A stretch of DNA of 64,000 bases, taken from assembly GCF_031585635.1 (NCBI RefSeq), contig NZ_CP134195.1:3844001-3908000 (forward strand), in the 5' to 3' direction. This DNA is from Paraburkholderia sp. FT54. Its GTDB lineage: Bacteria > Pseudomonadota > Gammaproteobacteria > Burkholderiales > Burkholderiaceae. Below are positions 51,161-61,405 of the stretch, in pieces (the stretch's first letter is position 1; each line of letters begins with the position of its first letter). The notes below the pieces were generated by a model. The model was given only the letters and a program-made list of their open reading frames with translations, did not search any database and was not told where the DNA came from. Position numbers and translations under genes: made by a program.

Positions 51161-51434
51161 TGCCGGGCGTCAGGCGCCTCGCGATCGTCGGCTCCGAAGC
51201 GAACTCAGTCGGCGAGTCGGCGGCGCGGCGTTGCATGCGCTGTGGCGGGTCTTGAACGCGCGTGTTTTCATCGACGCGGAACGTCACTCGCAGCTGCGCG
51301 GTCGAATCCGTTCACTGCGTGCCTCGTATGCATCAGGGCAGGCATCAGGCCTAATGCCTGTTTTGCAGCAGCCGCCGCCCACGCGCTCTGATCGTCAATC
51401 CCGAAGCTTCAAATCCGCACACATTCACTGACCG

Positions 51435-52727
51435 ATGTCCTCAGCTCCCGCCGCTCGCCGCTCCGATCGCACGCCGCCAAGTGCACCACGCACCGGTTTG
51501 CGCGTATGGCGCTGGATCGTGGTGCTGCTGATCGTGGCCGTTTTGCACTGGATTGCCGCGCAATGGGTCGAGCGCAATCGCGCCACGCTCAATCCCTCTG
51601 ACAATGAGCACGTGCCTGTGCAGGTCGCATTGCTGACGCCCGAGCGCATCGAACGCAAACCGGCCGCCGCGTCACTCACGCCTGAACCGGCGCCGGCGCG
51701 CCACGCCGCGGCGAGCAAGCCGCGCGAACATGTGCTGACGGCGCTGCAACCGGCGAAGCAAGCCACGCCGGCAACACCTGTCGCGGCGTCGGACGCCGTG
51801 GCAAGCGCCCCGGCCGCGGCGTCGAGCGCCAACACAGCACCCAATGCCGCCGCAAGCGCCGCCGGCATGGCTAGCGCGCCCGCTGCCGCGAGTGCGCCGC
51901 AAGCGTCGCCCGGCGTGAAGTTCTCCGTCCCGCCATCGGGCGAATTGCAGTACGACACGTTCTACAACGGCGTGCGCAACCAGCCGGGCACGATCCACTG
52001 GAGCAGCAGCGCGCAGAGCTACGAAATGATCGTTTCCGTGCCGCTGCCTTTCGTCGGCACATTCGTGTATTCGAGCCATGGCCGTATCGACGCATTCGGC
52101 CTCGCTCCGGACCAGTATGTCGAAAAGCGCGGCCGCCGGGCGGAAGACATCGCGATCTTCAATCGCGCCGACAAGAAGATCGCTTTTACGCGCACCCCGG
52201 CCACGCTGCCGTTGCCCGATGGCGCGCAGGACCGTTTCAGCATGATGATGCAACTCGCCAGCCTCGTGCGCGGCGACCCGGGCGCCTACAAACCGGGCGT
52301 GACGCGGCAGTTCTTCGTGGTGGATAGCGATAGCGGCGAAAACTGGCCGGTCGAGACGATCGGCGACGAAACCATCCGCACGGCGCAAGGTTTCCTCGAC
52401 ACGCGCCATTTCAAGCGCCTGCCCCGCCATGACGGCGATTTGCGCCGCATAGACGTGTGGCTCGCGCCGTCGCTCGGCTGGCTGCCTGCGCGCATCGTTC
52501 AGACGGAACCGAACGGCACGCAATTCGAACTGGTGTGGCGCGGCAAGCTCAATGCCGATACGGCCGGCAGCGCGCCCAACAGCAATGGCGATGCGAGCAC
52601 CGCTTCTCCTGACAATTCAGCCAACCCGCCGCCCGCGGCCGCATCGGCAGTAACGCCCGATGCCGCACCCGCTTCGCCGGTCGATCCGACCGACGCCGCC
52701 AATATGCCAGGCATCATCAAGCCGTAA
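51435..52727 (+). CDS. DUF3108 domain-containing protein
   Basis: A 430-residue protein with a TonB-like layout: a cytoplasmic N-terminus, one membrane segment (RVWRWIVVLLIVAVLHWIAA, about 28-47), a long Ala/Pro-rich spacer (85-160) and a folded periplasmic domain from about 165 to 360. That domain shows GELQYDTFYNGVRNQPGTIH, ETIGDETIRTAQGFLDTRHF and WLAPSLGWLPARIVQTEPNG, fitting DUF3108. The tail is again low complexity. DUF3108 proteins have no established function. It may be transcribed with a downstream hydrolase gene 185 bases later, though spacing is long. Confidence 0.83.
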   Translation: MSSAPAARRSDRTPPSAPRTGLRVWRWIVVLLIVAVLHWIAAQWVERNRATLNPSDNEHVPVQVALLTPERIERKPAAASLTPEPAPARHAAASKPREHVLTALQPAKQATPATPVAASDAVASAPAAASSANTAPNAAASAAGMASAPAAASAPQASPGVKFSVPPSGELQYDTFYNGVRNQPGTIHWSSSAQSYEMIVSVPLPFVGTFVYSSHGRIDAFGLAPDQYVEKRGRRAEDIAIFNRADKKIAFTRTPATLPLPDGAQDRFSMMMQLASLVRGDPGAYKPGVTRQFFVVDSDSGENWPVETIGDETIRTAQGFLDTRHFKRLPRHDGDLRRIDVWLAPSLGWLPARIVQTEPNGTQFELVWRGKLNADTAGSAPNSNGDASTASPDNSANPPPAAASAVTPDAAPASPVDPTDAANMPGIIKP

Positions 52728-52912
52728 GCGGCGAACCCGAACAGTGTCTCCATCAGATCGGCGAAACTTCCGTGGCGAAGCTGACTCGCAACAAAGAGTT
52801 GCAACCGTTCGCGCCCGAGGTGTGTATATAAATCAACCGTGTAGCCAAGACCAGATGGGACACAGCGCGCGCGAATGGACCTTCCACTGCGTTCCCCTTC
52901 AAAGGAGCCCGC

Positions 52913-53701
52913 ATGCAAGTGAACATCAACGGTATCGAGACGCGCTATGTGCTGAGCAATGAGGGCGGCGGTCCCTGGCTAACGTTCATCCATCAGCTCG
53001 GTGGCGACCTGTCCGTGTGGGACCAGCTCGCCGGCTATTTCCGCGACGACTACACCGTCCTGCGCTACGACGTGCGCGGTCATGGCAAGACCGCGGCATG
53101 CGGCGCGCCGTTTGGCGTCGCCGACCTGTCACACGATCTCGCCACGCTGCTCGATGCGCTCGGCGCACCCAGTACGCATCTGGTCGGCATGTCGATGGGC
53201 GGCATGATCGCGCAGCAATTCGCACTCGATCATCCCGCGCGCGTCGACTCCTTGACGATCGCCGACAGCAGCGCCGGCACGCCGCCGGAAGCCCGCGCCA
53301 CGTGGGATCAGCGTGCCGCGGCGGCCCGCCAGGACGGCATGGCGGCGCTCGTGCCAGCCACTTTGAACCGCTGGCTGACAGCCGATTTTCAGACCGCGCA
53401 CCCCGAAGCAGTCGAGCAGATCCGCGATGTGTTGAGCCACACGTTGCCAGAAGGCTACGCCATGGCGTGCGAAGCCCTGCGCGATTTCGACGTACGCAGT
53501 AAGCTGGGAAGAATCCGATGCCCAACATTGACCGTGGCGGGCCGCCACGACACGGGCACGCCGCCTGCTTCTACACAGGCGATAGCAGACGCCATCGAAG
53601 GCGCATGTTTCGAACTGCTGGATGCCGCTCATCTCGCGCCCATCGAGCAGTCTCACCGTTTTGCTGCGCTGCTTGAAACGTTTCTTGAAAGGCCGGTCTA
53701 A
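52913..53701 (+). CDS. 3-oxoadipate enol-lactonase-like alpha/beta hydrolase
   Basis: A 262-residue hydrolase. It reads MQVNINGIETRYVLSNEGGG, WLTFIHQLGGDLSVWDQLAG, RYDVRGHGKTAACGAPFGVA, then the nucleophile elbow VGMSMGGMIAQQFAL with Ser94, DHPARVDSLTIADSSAGTPP, and a late aspartate and histidine in VAGRHDTGTPP and LDAAHLAPIEQ. This pattern resembles PcaD, which opens 3-oxoadipate enol-lactone in the beta-ketoadipate pathway. No other pca genes are in the window, so I do not assign the symbol. ATG at 52913 follows AAAGGAGCCCGC, a strong ribosome site. Confidence 0.85.
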   Translation: MQVNINGIETRYVLSNEGGGPWLTFIHQLGGDLSVWDQLAGYFRDDYTVLRYDVRGHGKTAACGAPFGVADLSHDLATLLDALGAPSTHLVGMSMGGMIAQQFALDHPARVDSLTIADSSAGTPPEARATWDQRAAAARQDGMAALVPATLNRWLTADFQTAHPEAVEQIRDVLSHTLPEGYAMACEALRDFDVRSKLGRIRCPTLTVAGRHDTGTPPASTQAIADAIEGACFELLDAAHLAPIEQSHRFAALLETFLERPV

Positions 53702-53817
53702 CCGGTAGGTTCGGAACCTTTACAAGCGTCATCCGGACCCACCCCTTGAATTCCACACCACAAGCTCCACCTAAGACGCAGGAATGGCAGGAGCCAACGG
53801 AAATAAGGAGTGTCGCC

Positions 53818-54075
53818 ATGCAAATGATCTACAACAGCCCCAACTATTGCGTCGTCGAGTTTCCGCCACAGGAAGGTCCTCTGGCCATGAAGTCAGGCGG
53901 CTACGAGATCGTCGACAAAAACATGCAGCGTGAGATCTATATCGACGGCGCAATGGCGGCGCGTTTTCGCGAGCACGTGCAGAAGTTGATCGAAGAAGAA
54001 CCGTCGCTGGACGAAGTAGACGAATTCCTTGGCCAGTTCGACAGTCTGATGCATCAACCAGTGATTCTTCACTAA
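53818..54075 (+). CDS. DUF3567 domain-containing protein
   Basis: An 85-residue soluble protein typical of betaproteobacterial DUF3567: MQMIYNSPNYCVVEFPPQEG, KSGGYEIVDKNMQREIYIDG and ARFREHVQKLIEEEPSLDEV, ending FLGQFDSLMHQPVILH. The start at 53818 has AATAAGGAG upstream with good spacing and is preferred over 53746. No function is known. A strong terminator follows at 54181. Confidence 0.87.
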   Translation: MQMIYNSPNYCVVEFPPQEGPLAMKSGGYEIVDKNMQREIYIDGAMAARFREHVQKLIEEEPSLDEVDEFLGQFDSLMHQPVILH

Positions 54076-54180
54076 CCGCAAGGTTCGGCTTAACGTTTTT
54101 GGCGACATACATCGACCGCGCCGTCCGGCCCCGTCATTGGGCAAACCGGCGGCTTTTACAAGTCGGTCGGCAAATATGAA

Positions 54181-54220
54181 ACGGCCCAGCAGGCTTTTGC
54201 CTTGCTGGGCCGTTTTCTTT
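54181..54220 (+). terminator. Intrinsic terminator after the DUF3567 gene
   Basis: A perfect 11-bp stem (54181-54191 with 54203-54213), 11-base loop partly self-paired, then TTTTCTTT. It lies 105 bases after the stop codon. Confidence 0.9.
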
Positions 54221-54360
54221 GTCATGCCGCTTTACCGTTTCTTCGTGCCCCACGCCTCGACACCCAAGGCGGCTGCCCCCGCCCCACGCCGGGCGGATCC
54301 GCCCGGCAGCGGCTACAATGACAGGTTTCCCGAAAAAGCCGGCGCAAGCCCTCGTCCGCC

Positions 54361-55431
54361 ATGAACCAGCCCGCTCAAACCGCTACGCCAGTCCGTCCCG
54401 ACGCCGCCTACACGCGCGGCGCGGCGCTGCCCGCGCTGCTCAAGTCGCGCATCCTGATCCTGGACGGCGCAATGGGCACGATGATCCAGCGCTACAAGCT
54501 CGACGAAGCCCGCTATCGCGGCGAGCGCTTCAAGGACTACGGACGCGACATCAAGGGCAACAACGAGTTGCTGTCGATCACGCAGCCGCAGATCATCAGC
54601 GAGATTCACGAGCAGTATCTGGCGGCGGGCGCGGACATCATCGAGACCAACACGTTCGGCGCGACCACGGTCGCCCAGGCGGACTACGGCATGGAAGCGC
54701 TCGCGGTCGAGATGAACCTCGAGTCGGCCAAGCTGGCGCGCGCCGCCTGCGACAAGTATTCGACGCCCGACAGGCCGCGTTTCGTCGCCGGCGCGATCGG
54801 ACCGACGCCGAAGACCGCGAGCATTTCCCCTGACGTGAACGATCCGGGCGCGCGCAACGTGACGTTCGACGAACTGCGTGCGGCCTACTACGAGCAGGCC
54901 AAAGCCTTGCTCGACGGCGGTGCCGATCTGTTTCTCGTCGAGACCATTTTCGACACGCTCAATGCAAAGGCTGCGCTGTTTGCGCTCGACGAATTGTTCG
55001 AAGACACCGGCGAGCGTTTGCCGATCATGATCTCGGGCACCGTCACCGATGCGTCGGGCCGCATTCTGTCGGGGCAAACGGTTGAAGCGTTCTGGAATTC
55101 GCTGCGTCATGCGAAGCCGCTCACGTTCGGTCTGAACTGCGCGTTGGGCGCGGCTTTGATGCGGCCGTATATCGCGGAATTGGCCAAGCTTTGCGATACG
55201 TATGTGTCGTGCTATCCGAACGCTGGTTTGCCGAATCCGATGAGCGATACGGGCTTTGATGAACTGCCCGCGGACACCTCGGGCTTGCTGAAGGAGTTCG
55301 CGCAGGCCGGGCTTGTGAATATCGCGGGCGGTTGCTGTGGCACGACGCCGGAGCATATTGCGGCGATAGCGCAGGCGCTGGCCGAAGTGAAGCCGCGCCA
55401 ATGGCCGACGCAATACCGCGACGCAGCCTGA
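54361..55431 (+). CDS. Methionine synthase, homocysteine-binding subunit (separate gene)
   Basis: A 356-residue protein equal to the N-terminal homocysteine S-methyltransferase domain of cobalamin-dependent methionine synthase. It shows [45 protein letters not shown]-type loop, Cys260 in [14 protein letters not shown], and the zinc pair Cys325-Cys326 in [19 protein letters not shown]. In E. coli this is fused to the remaining domains; here it ends with TGA and the rest begins 84 bases later in the same frame. It should bind homocysteine and zinc and work with the 905-residue partner. ATG at 54361 is well placed; TACAAT at 54314-54319 may be its -10. Confidence 0.93.
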   Translation: MNQPAQTATPVRPDAAYTRGAALPALLKSRILILDGAMGTMIQRYKLDEARYRGERFKDYGRDIKGNNELLSITQPQIISEIHEQYLAAGADIIETNTFGATTVAQADYGMEALAVEMNLESAKLARAACDKYSTPDRPRFVAGAIGPTPKTASISPDVNDPGARNVTFDELRAAYYEQAKALLDGGADLFLVETIFDTLNAKAALFALDELFEDTGERLPIMISGTVTDASGRILSGQTVEAFWNSLRHAKPLTFGLNCALGAALMRPYIAELAKLCDTYVSCYPNAGLPNPMSDTGFDELPADTSGLLKEFAQAGLVNIAGGCCGTTPEHIAAIAQALAEVKPRQWPTQYRDAA

Positions 55432-55515
55432 GTCGAGCCGCGTCTCGCTGAGGCGCCGCCGCACTTCCGCTATCGAACACGACGCACTTAATCGCAGCCA
55501 CCGAGCACATACGCC

Positions 55516-58233
55516 ATGACCGATCACACCATGCGCCTTTCCGGCCTCGAGCCGTTCAACGTCACGTCCGGGACGCTTTTCATCAACGTCGGCGAACGCA
55601 CCAACGTGACCGGCTCGAAGGCGTTCGCGCGAATGATCCTGAACGACCAGTTCGACGACGCGATCGCGGTCGCGCGCCAGCAGGTCGAAAACGGCGCGCA
55701 GGTCATCGACGTCAACATGGACGAGGCGATGCTCGATTCGAAAGCGGCAATGGTGCGCTTCATGAATCTGATCGCGTCGGAACCGGATATCGCGCGCGTG
55801 CCGATCATGATCGATTCGTCGAAGTGGGAAGTGATCGAAGCCGGTCTGAAGTGCGTGCAAGGCAAAGCGATCGTCAACTCGATCTCGCTGAAGGAAGGCG
55901 AAGAAGCGTTCCGCCACCACGCAAACCTGATCCGCCGCTACGGCGCGGCCGCGGTGGTGATGGCCTTCGACGAACAAGGCCAGGCCGACACGTTCGAGCG
56001 CAAGACGCAGATCTGCAAGCGCTCGTATGACTTCCTCGTGAACGAAGTCGGCTTCCCGCCGGAAGACATCATCTTCGATCCGAACATCTTCGCGATCGCG
56101 ACCGGCATCGAGGAGCACAACAACTACGCCGTCGACTTCATCAACGCCACGCGCTGGATCAAGGAGAATCTGCTGTACGCGAAGGTGAGCGGCGGCGTGT
56201 CGAACGTGTCGTTCTCGTTCCGCGGCAACGATCCCGTGCGCGAGGCGATCCACACCGTGTTCCTCTATCACGCGATCCAGGCGGGGATGGACATGGGCAT
56301 CGTCAACGCGGGCCAGCTCGGCGTGTATGCGGACCTCGATCCGGAGTTGCGCGAGCGTGTCGAAGACGTCGTGCTGAACCGCCGCGAAGACGGCACCGAC
56401 CGCCTGCTCGAAATCGCCGACAAGTTCAAGACCGGCGCGGCGAAGAAAGAAGAGAACCTCGAATGGCGCAACCAGCCGGTCGAGAAGCGCCTGTCGCACG
56501 CGCTCGTGCATGGCATCACCAACTTTATCGTCGAAGACACCGAGGAAGTCCGCGCGAAGATCGCCGCTGATGGCGGCCGCCCGATCAACGTGATCGAAGG
56601 CCCGTTGATGGACGGCATGAATATCGTCGGCGACCTGTTCGGCCAGGGCAAGATGTTCCTGCCGCAAGTCGTGAAGTCGGCGCGCGTGATGAAGCAGGCC
56701 GTCGCGCATCTGATTCCGTACATCGAAGAAGAGAAGAAGCTGCTCGCCGAAGCCGGCGCCGATGTGCGCGCGAAGGGCAAGATCGTCATCGCGACGGTAA
56801 AGGGCGACGTGCACGATATCGGCAAGAACATCGTCTCGGTGGTGCTTCAGTGCAATAACTTCGAAGTCGTCAACATGGGCGTGATGGTCTCCTGCAACGA
56901 CATCCTCGCCAAAGCGAAGGTCGAAGGCGCGGACATCATCGGGCTTTCCGGGCTGATCACGCCGAGCCTCGAAGAGATGGCGTACGTTGCCTCGGAAATG
57001 CAGCGCGACGATTACTTCCGCATCAAGAAAATTCCGCTGCTGATCGGGGGCGCTACGACCTCGCGCGTGCACACCGCCGTGAAAATCGCGCCGCATTACG
57101 AAGGGCCCGTGGTCTACGTGCCGGATGCGTCGCGCTCGGTCTCGGTGGCGTCGAGCCTGCTGTCCGACGAAGGCGCGGCGAAGTATCTCGACGAACTCAA
57201 GTCCGATTACGATCGGATCCGCGATCAGCACGCCAACAAGAAAGCCACGCCGATGGTCACGCTGGCCGAAGCCCGCGCCAACAAGACCAAGGTGGACTGG
57301 GCGGGTTATCAGCCGGTCAAGCCGAAGTTCATCGGCCGCCGCGTGTTCAGGAACTTCGATCTGAGCGAACTGGCGAACTACATCGACTGGGGTCCGTTCT
57401 TCCAGACGTGGGACCTCGCCGGCCCGTATCCGGCCATTCTGAACGACGAGATTGTCGGCGAATCGGCGCGGCGCGTGTTCTCGGACGGCAAATCGATGCT
57501 CGCGCGCCTGATTCAGGGCCGCTGGCTGCAAGCGAACGGCGTGATCGCGCTGCTGCCGGCCAACACGGTGAACGACGACGACATCGAAATCTACACGGAT
57601 GAATCGCGCTCGGAAGTCGCGCTCACGTGGCGCAATCTGCGTCAGCAGAGCGTGCGTCCGGTGGTGGACGGCGTAATGCGGCCGAACCGGTCGCTTGCCG
57701 ACTTCATCGCGCCGAAGGACTCGGGCGTGGCCGACTACATCGGCATGTTCGCGGTGACGGCGGGTCTGGGTGTGGACGTGAAGGAAAAGCAGTTCGAAAA
57801 GGACCACGACGACTACAGCGCGATCATGCTGAAGGCACTCGCCGACCGTTTCGCCGAAGCCTTCGCCGAAGCGCTGCACGCGCGCGTGCGGCGCGACCTG
57901 TGGGGCTACGCGAACGCCGAAACGCTCTCCAACGACGACCTGATCGCGGAAAAATACCACGGCATCCGTCCGGCGCCCGGCTATCCGGCCTGCCCGGATC
58001 ACCTGGTGAAGCGCGACATGTTCGACGTGCTGCAAGCCACGGAAATCGGCATGAGCGTGACCGAGTCGCTCGCCATGCTGCCGGCGGCGAGCGTCTCCGG
58101 TTTCTATCTGGCGCATCCGGACAGCACTTACTTCTCGGTCGGCAAGATCGGCCAGGATCAGTTGGAAGACTACGCAAAGCGCATGTCGCTGTCGAAAACG
58201 GATGCGGAGCGGGCGTTGGCGCCTTTGCTGTAA
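55516..58233 (+). CDS. metH: Methionine synthase, folate/cobalamin/activation domains
   Basis: A 905-residue protein carrying the methyltetrahydrofolate, cobalamin and activation domains of MetH. The pterin domain has [20 protein letters not shown] and [19 protein letters not shown]. The cobalamin domain has DVHDIGKN with the axial His433, followed by [20 protein letters not shown] and [16 protein letters not shown]. The activation domain binding S-adenosylmethionine is at about 640-905 ([59 protein letters not shown]). With the preceding gene it makes a complete two-protein methionine synthase (356 + 905 residues versus 1227 in E. coli). ATG at 55516. Confidence 0.95.
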   Translation: MTDHTMRLSGLEPFNVTSGTLFINVGERTNVTGSKAFARMILNDQFDDAIAVARQQVENGAQVIDVNMDEAMLDSKAAMVRFMNLIASEPDIARVPIMIDSSKWEVIEAGLKCVQGKAIVNSISLKEGEEAFRHHANLIRRYGAAAVVMAFDEQGQADTFERKTQICKRSYDFLVNEVGFPPEDIIFDPNIFAIATGIEEHNNYAVDFINATRWIKENLLYAKVSGGVSNVSFSFRGNDPVREAIHTVFLYHAIQAGMDMGIVNAGQLGVYADLDPELRERVEDVVLNRREDGTDRLLEIADKFKTGAAKKEENLEWRNQPVEKRLSHALVHGITNFIVEDTEEVRAKIAADGGRPINVIEGPLMDGMNIVGDLFGQGKMFLPQVVKSARVMKQAVAHLIPYIEEEKKLLAEAGADVRAKGKIVIATVKGDVHDIGKNIVSVVLQCNNFEVVNMGVMVSCNDILAKAKVEGADIIGLSGLITPSLEEMAYVASEMQRDDYFRIKKIPLLIGGATTSRVHTAVKIAPHYEGPVVYVPDASRSVSVASSLLSDEGAAKYLDELKSDYDRIRDQHANKKATPMVTLAEARANKTKVDWAGYQPVKPKFIGRRVFRNFDLSELANYIDWGPFFQTWDLAGPYPAILNDEIVGESARRVFSDGKSMLARLIQGRWLQANGVIALLPANTVNDDDIEIYTDESRSEVALTWRNLRQQSVRPVVDGVMRPNRSLADFIAPKDSGVADYIGMFAVTAGLGVDVKEKQFEKDHDDYSAIMLKALADRFAEAFAEALHARVRRDLWGYANAETLSNDDLIAEKYHGIRPAPGYPACPDHLVKRDMFDVLQATEIGMSVTESLAMLPAASVSGFYLAHPDSTYFSVGKIGQDQLEDYAKRMSLSKTDAERALAPLL

Positions 58234-58406
58234 TCGGTAAGGGGCAAGCGGCCATGCGTGGCGGGAAACCCACTATATCGGCCTTGAAAGACTGAATATT
58301 TGCGGCGACGCAATTTTCGGCTTTGTAGACTGAGGCGGCTTGACCCCGCCAGACGCGGCCAAAACGCGTCGGCTTACTAATTGCAATCGTCAACGGAGAA
58401 AATAGT

Positions 58407-58616
58407 ATGAAGAAGCTGACGCTGTTGTTGACCGCTGTTTCGCTTGCCTTGGGCGCCACGGCGGCGCTGGCCCAGCCCGCCGCGCCCGGCGGCTCCAGTT
58501 CGGTCAGTTCGTATTCGCCGCCTACGGTGAAGCACGTCAAGAAACCGAAGAAACAGAAAGCGAAGAAGGGTGCGTCGGCTCCCGCAGCCGCTCCGGCGGA
58601 CGCCGCCAGCCAGTAA
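58407..58616 (+). CDS. Small exported basic protein
   Basis: A 69-residue protein with a signal peptide (MKKLTLLLTAVSLALGATAA, cleavage near LAQ) and a mature part of about 46 residues that is Ser/Pro-rich then strongly basic (KHVKKPKKQKAKK), ending Ala/Pro-rich. A ribosome site (CGGAGAAAATAGT) precedes the ATG, and a terminator follows 41 bases after the stop, so it looks like a real single-gene transcript. Comparable Lys/Pro/Ala-rich exported peptides occur in Burkholderia but none has a known function to my knowledge. Confidence 0.72.
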   Translation: MKKLTLLLTAVSLALGATAALAQPAAPGGSSSVSSYSPPTVKHVKKPKKQKAKKGASAPAAAPADAASQ

Positions 58617-58656
58617 GCAGCACGGCAGCGCCGGTCGGTCTGGATCTCTGAACGAC

Positions 58657-58683
58657 AAAGAGCCCGCATCGAGCGGGCTCTTT
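58657..58683 (+). terminator. Intrinsic terminator after the small basic protein gene
   Basis: Perfect 11-bp stem AAAGAGCCCGC/GCGGGCTCTTT with loop ATCGA and a following T-run. Confidence 0.92.
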
Positions 58684-58757
58684 TCATTGGTGCGCAAGGT
58701 TCGCGCCGCCGGGCGCCGCGGCTCCATAAGCGCCGCGACCAGCGGATCAGCGCAGAA

Positions 58758-59084
58758 TCACAGACCCCAGACGATATCCGCGTTTTCCTTCTGCGCCGCG
58801 CGCAGCATGTCGAGAAACGGATACGCGCGCTGCGCGAGTCCCGGCGGAATCTCGTGATGTTCGTGGCCGTCTTCGCCTTCGTGGAAATGGCCCTCGTGCT
58901 CGGCACGTTCCTGCTTGTCGACGGAAATCGCTGCTTCGAGTTTCTCGATGGCCGGGCCCAGTTCGTCGTGAGTGATGACGCCGCGTTCACCCAGCCGCTT
59001 GCCGACGATGCCGACCAGATACTGTGCAAGATTTTCCAGCATCATCACGTCCGGGCTGGCGCGGCATTTGAAAGTAATCAGCAT
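58758..59084 (-). CDS. DUF1840 domain-containing protein
   Basis: A 108-residue soluble protein. It begins MLITFKCRASPDVMMLENLA, a DUF1840 signature start, followed by VGIVGKRLGERGVITHDELG and a His/Glu-rich loop (HEGHFHEGEDGHEHHEIPPG) that could bind metal. It ends AQRAYPFLDMLRAAQKENAD. No function is established. Single gene on the minus strand, divergent from argS across a 451-base region. Confidence 0.87.
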   Translation of the reverse strand: MLITFKCRASPDVMMLENLAQYLVGIVGKRLGERGVITHDELGPAIEKLEAAISVDKQERAEHEGHFHEGEDGHEHHEIPPGLAQRAYPFLDMLRAAQKENADIVWGL

Positions 59085-59376
59085 GACCGTTCCCTTTTTC
59101 GTTATGGTGGATTAGCGCGCGAGCGGCTCGAAGGCGGCTGCCAGCGCGCGTTACGTTGGCTCGCCGATCAGGCGTGGCGGCCACGGCCCTTTCTGGGCAT
59201 CTCATTGAACATATTAGCACCTGCTAAAATCCGTCTGGACGGAAAAGCGTGCCGCATTGGGCCGCGCGCGGCGAAGCGCAGGTAGCATGGCTGGGCCGGT
59301 AGGCCGGAACCCGCTTAGCGCCGCTGCCCGCCGCCGCATCGAATGCCAAGGCAGGCCGCCGAGCACGCGCTTGATG

Positions 59377-59407
59377 CGTTGCAGGCAACGTGCCTGATAC
59401 CGGGCAC
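59377..59407 (+). repeat. Mutually exclusive short hairpins in the argS leader
   Basis: CGTTGC/GCAACG (59377-59390) overlaps CAGGCA/TGCCTG (59382-59396), which in turn overlaps GTGCC/GGCAC (59390-59407). Only one or two of these can form at a time. Confidence 0.55.
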
Positions 59408-59442
59408 GCATTGCGCCCGACGCGCCGCGGCGGGCGCAATGC
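59408..59442. repeat. 12-bp perfect inverted repeat upstream of argS
   Basis: GCATTGCGCCCG (59408-59419) and CGGGCGCAATGC (59431-59442) with an 11-base loop. The sequence after it (CGCTTTCC) has only three T residues, so it is not a standard terminator. Confidence 0.75.
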
Positions 59443-59535
59443 CGCTTTCCACGCTTTTGACGAATCGGCGGCGCCTGTCGCGCGGCCGCCGCCTCTCCCG
59501 CATCACCGGATTGCCTCACTGGACTCGCAACAAGC

Positions 59536-61326
59536 ATGCTGCCCGCACATAAACATACCCTCGAAACACTGCTCGCCGACACGGTGAAGCAGGTCGCGAC
59601 TGCCACACAAGGCGCAACCGAAGCCGCGTTCGTGTCGCCCACCATCACGCTGGAGCGCCCCAAGGTCGCCGCGCACGGCGACGTCGCGTGCAACGTGGCG
59701 ATGCAACTCGCCAAGCCGCTGCGCGCCAATCCGCGCCAGCTGGCGCAACAGATCGTCGACGCGCTGCTCGCGCAGCCGCAGGCGAAGAACCTCGTCGAAG
59801 CCGCCGAAGTGGCCGGCCCCGGCTTCATCAACCTGCGCCTCGCGGCCGCCGCCAAGCAGGCGGTGATCGCCGCCGTGTTCGCTGAGAAAGAAGCCTTTGG
59901 CCGTTCGAAACGCGACGCCGGCAAACACGTTCTGATCGAATTCGTCTCGGCCAACCCGACCGGCCCGCTGCACGTCGGCCACGGCCGTCAGGCCGCACTC
60001 GGCGACGCGCTCTCGAACGTGCTGGCCTCGCAAGGCTGGGACGTGCATCGTGAGTTCTATTACAACGACGCCGGCGTGCAGATCCACACGCTCGCCCTGT
60101 CGACTCAGGCGCGCGCCCGCGGTCTCGCCCCCGGCGACGAAGGCTGGCCTGCTTCGGCGTACAACGGCGAGTACATCGCCGACATCGCGCAAGACTATCT
60201 GAGCGGCGCCACCGTGGCGGCGAGCGACGGCGAGCCGGTCACCGGCGCGCGCGACGTCGAGGACCTCGAAGCGATCCGCCGCTTCGCCGTGGCGTACCTG
60301 CGCCGCGAGCAGGACATGGACCTGCAGGCGTTCGGCGTGAAGTTCGACCAGTACTACCTGGAGTCGTCGCTGTACAAGGAAGGCCGGGTCGAGAAAACCG
60401 TCGAGGCGTTGATCGCCGCCGGCAAGACCTACGAGCAGGAAGGCGCGCTCTGGCTGCGCACCACGGACGACGGCGACGACAAAGACCGCGTCATGCGCAA
60501 GAGCGACGGCACCTACACGTACTTCGTGCCGGACGTCGCCTATCACGTCGCCAAGTGGGAACGCGGCTTCACCAAGGTCATCAACATTCAGGGTTCGGAC
60601 CACCACGGCACGATCGCGCGGGTGCGCGCCGGCCTGCAGGGTCTCGGTGTCGGCATTCCGAAGGGCTATCCCGACTACATCCTGCACAAGATGGTCACGG
60701 TCATGCGCAACGGCGAAGAGGTGAAGATCTCCAAGCGCGCCGGCAGCTACGTGACGGTGCGCGATCTGATCGAATGGTCGGGTGGCGCGACGCCGGGTTC
60801 GGAAGCCGCCGTCGATCTGATCGACGAGGAAACGATTCGCCGCGGCCGTGACGCCGTGCGCTTTTTCCTGATCTCGCGCAAGGCCGACACGGAATTCGTG
60901 TTCGACATCGACCTCGCGCTGAAGCAGAACGACGAGAATCCGGTGCACTACGTGCAGTACGCCCACGCACGGATCTGCTCGGTCATCGCCGAATCCAAGG
61001 CGCGCTACAGCACGGACGAAAGCACGCTGGCGGACGTGGACGTCTCGCCGCTCACCAGCGAACGCGCCATGGCTTTGCTGAACAAGCTCGCCGAATTCCC
61101 GGACATGCTGCAACACGCCGCCGACGAACTCGCGCCGCACGCGGTCGCGTTCTATCTGCGCGACCTCGCCGGGGAATTCCACTCGTTCTACAATGACCGT
61201 GCCGAGCGCGTGCTGGTCGACGATGCGGCCGAGCGCAATGCACGCGTCGCGCTGCTCGCGGCCACGCGTCAGGTGCTGGCCAACGGTCTCGCGACGATCG
61301 GCGTCTCCGCTCCCGTCAAGATGTAA
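59536..61326 (+). CDS. argS: Arginyl-tRNA synthetase
   Basis: Charges tRNA-Arg in the cytoplasm. The 596-residue class I synthetase has the N-terminal tRNA-binding domain (1-110), the HIGH-equivalent HVGH at 146-149 in [16 protein letters not shown], the KMSKS-like KISKRAG starting at 397, and the C-terminal anticodon-binding domain with [17 protein letters not shown] and the final [19 protein letters not shown]. Length is near the usual 560-600. ATG at 59536. It is followed by a SPOR-domain gene with its own candidate promoter (TATAAT at 61359-61364). Identification is firm. Confidence 0.97.
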   Translation: MLPAHKHTLETLLADTVKQVATATQGATEAAFVSPTITLERPKVAAHGDVACNVAMQLAKPLRANPRQLAQQIVDALLAQPQAKNLVEAAEVAGPGFINLRLAAAAKQAVIAAVFAEKEAFGRSKRDAGKHVLIEFVSANPTGPLHVGHGRQAALGDALSNVLASQGWDVHREFYYNDAGVQIHTLALSTQARARGLAPGDEGWPASAYNGEYIADIAQDYLSGATVAASDGEPVTGARDVEDLEAIRRFAVAYLRREQDMDLQAFGVKFDQYYLESSLYKEGRVEKTVEALIAAGKTYEQEGALWLRTTDDGDDKDRVMRKSDGTYTYFVPDVAYHVAKWERGFTKVINIQGSDHHGTIARVRAGLQGLGVGIPKGYPDYILHKMVTVMRNGEEVKISKRAGSYVTVRDLIEWSGGATPGSEAAVDLIDEETIRRGRDAVRFFLISRKADTEFVFDIDLALKQNDENPVHYVQYAHARICSVIAESKARYSTDESTLADVDVSPLTSERAMALLNKLAEFPDMLQHAADELAPHAVAFYLRDLAGEFHSFYNDRAERVLVDDAAERNARVALLAATRQVLANGLATIGVSAPVKM

Positions 61327-61358
61327 GTCCTCCGGCGCAACATGCATGCGGCCGTCGT

Positions 61359-61364
61359 TATAAT
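61359..61364 (+). promoter_or_regulatory. Candidate -10 element for the SPOR-domain gene
   Basis: Perfect TATAAT 42 bases before the ATG at 61406. No convincing -35 element is seen upstream. Confidence 0.4.
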
Positions 61365-61405
61365 CGGCGGCCGTTCCAGGATTCTTTTTGCAGGTGATTC
61401 ATACG

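Larger units (their letters stand above)
59085..59535. other. Divergent DUF1840/argS region, rich in inverted repeats
   Basis: A 451-base gap with no gene I can support. Between 59377 and 59442, 94 bases and more before argS, three or four overlapping hairpins can form. See the separate repeat features. TATTAG-like AT-rich sequence near 59207-59225 may hold a promoter. Confidence 0.5.

Noticed and set aside
54313..58116. 1267-codon open frame on the minus strand opposite both metH genes
   Set aside because: Its translation is Arg/His/Val/Asp-rich without domains, exactly antisense to well-conserved MetH coding sequence. Long antisense frames are expected in GC-rich codon-biased genes.
59503..61347. 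614-codon minus-strand open frame opposite argS
   Set aside because: Antisense shadow of a firmly identified gene, Arg/His-rich, no ribosome site or domain.
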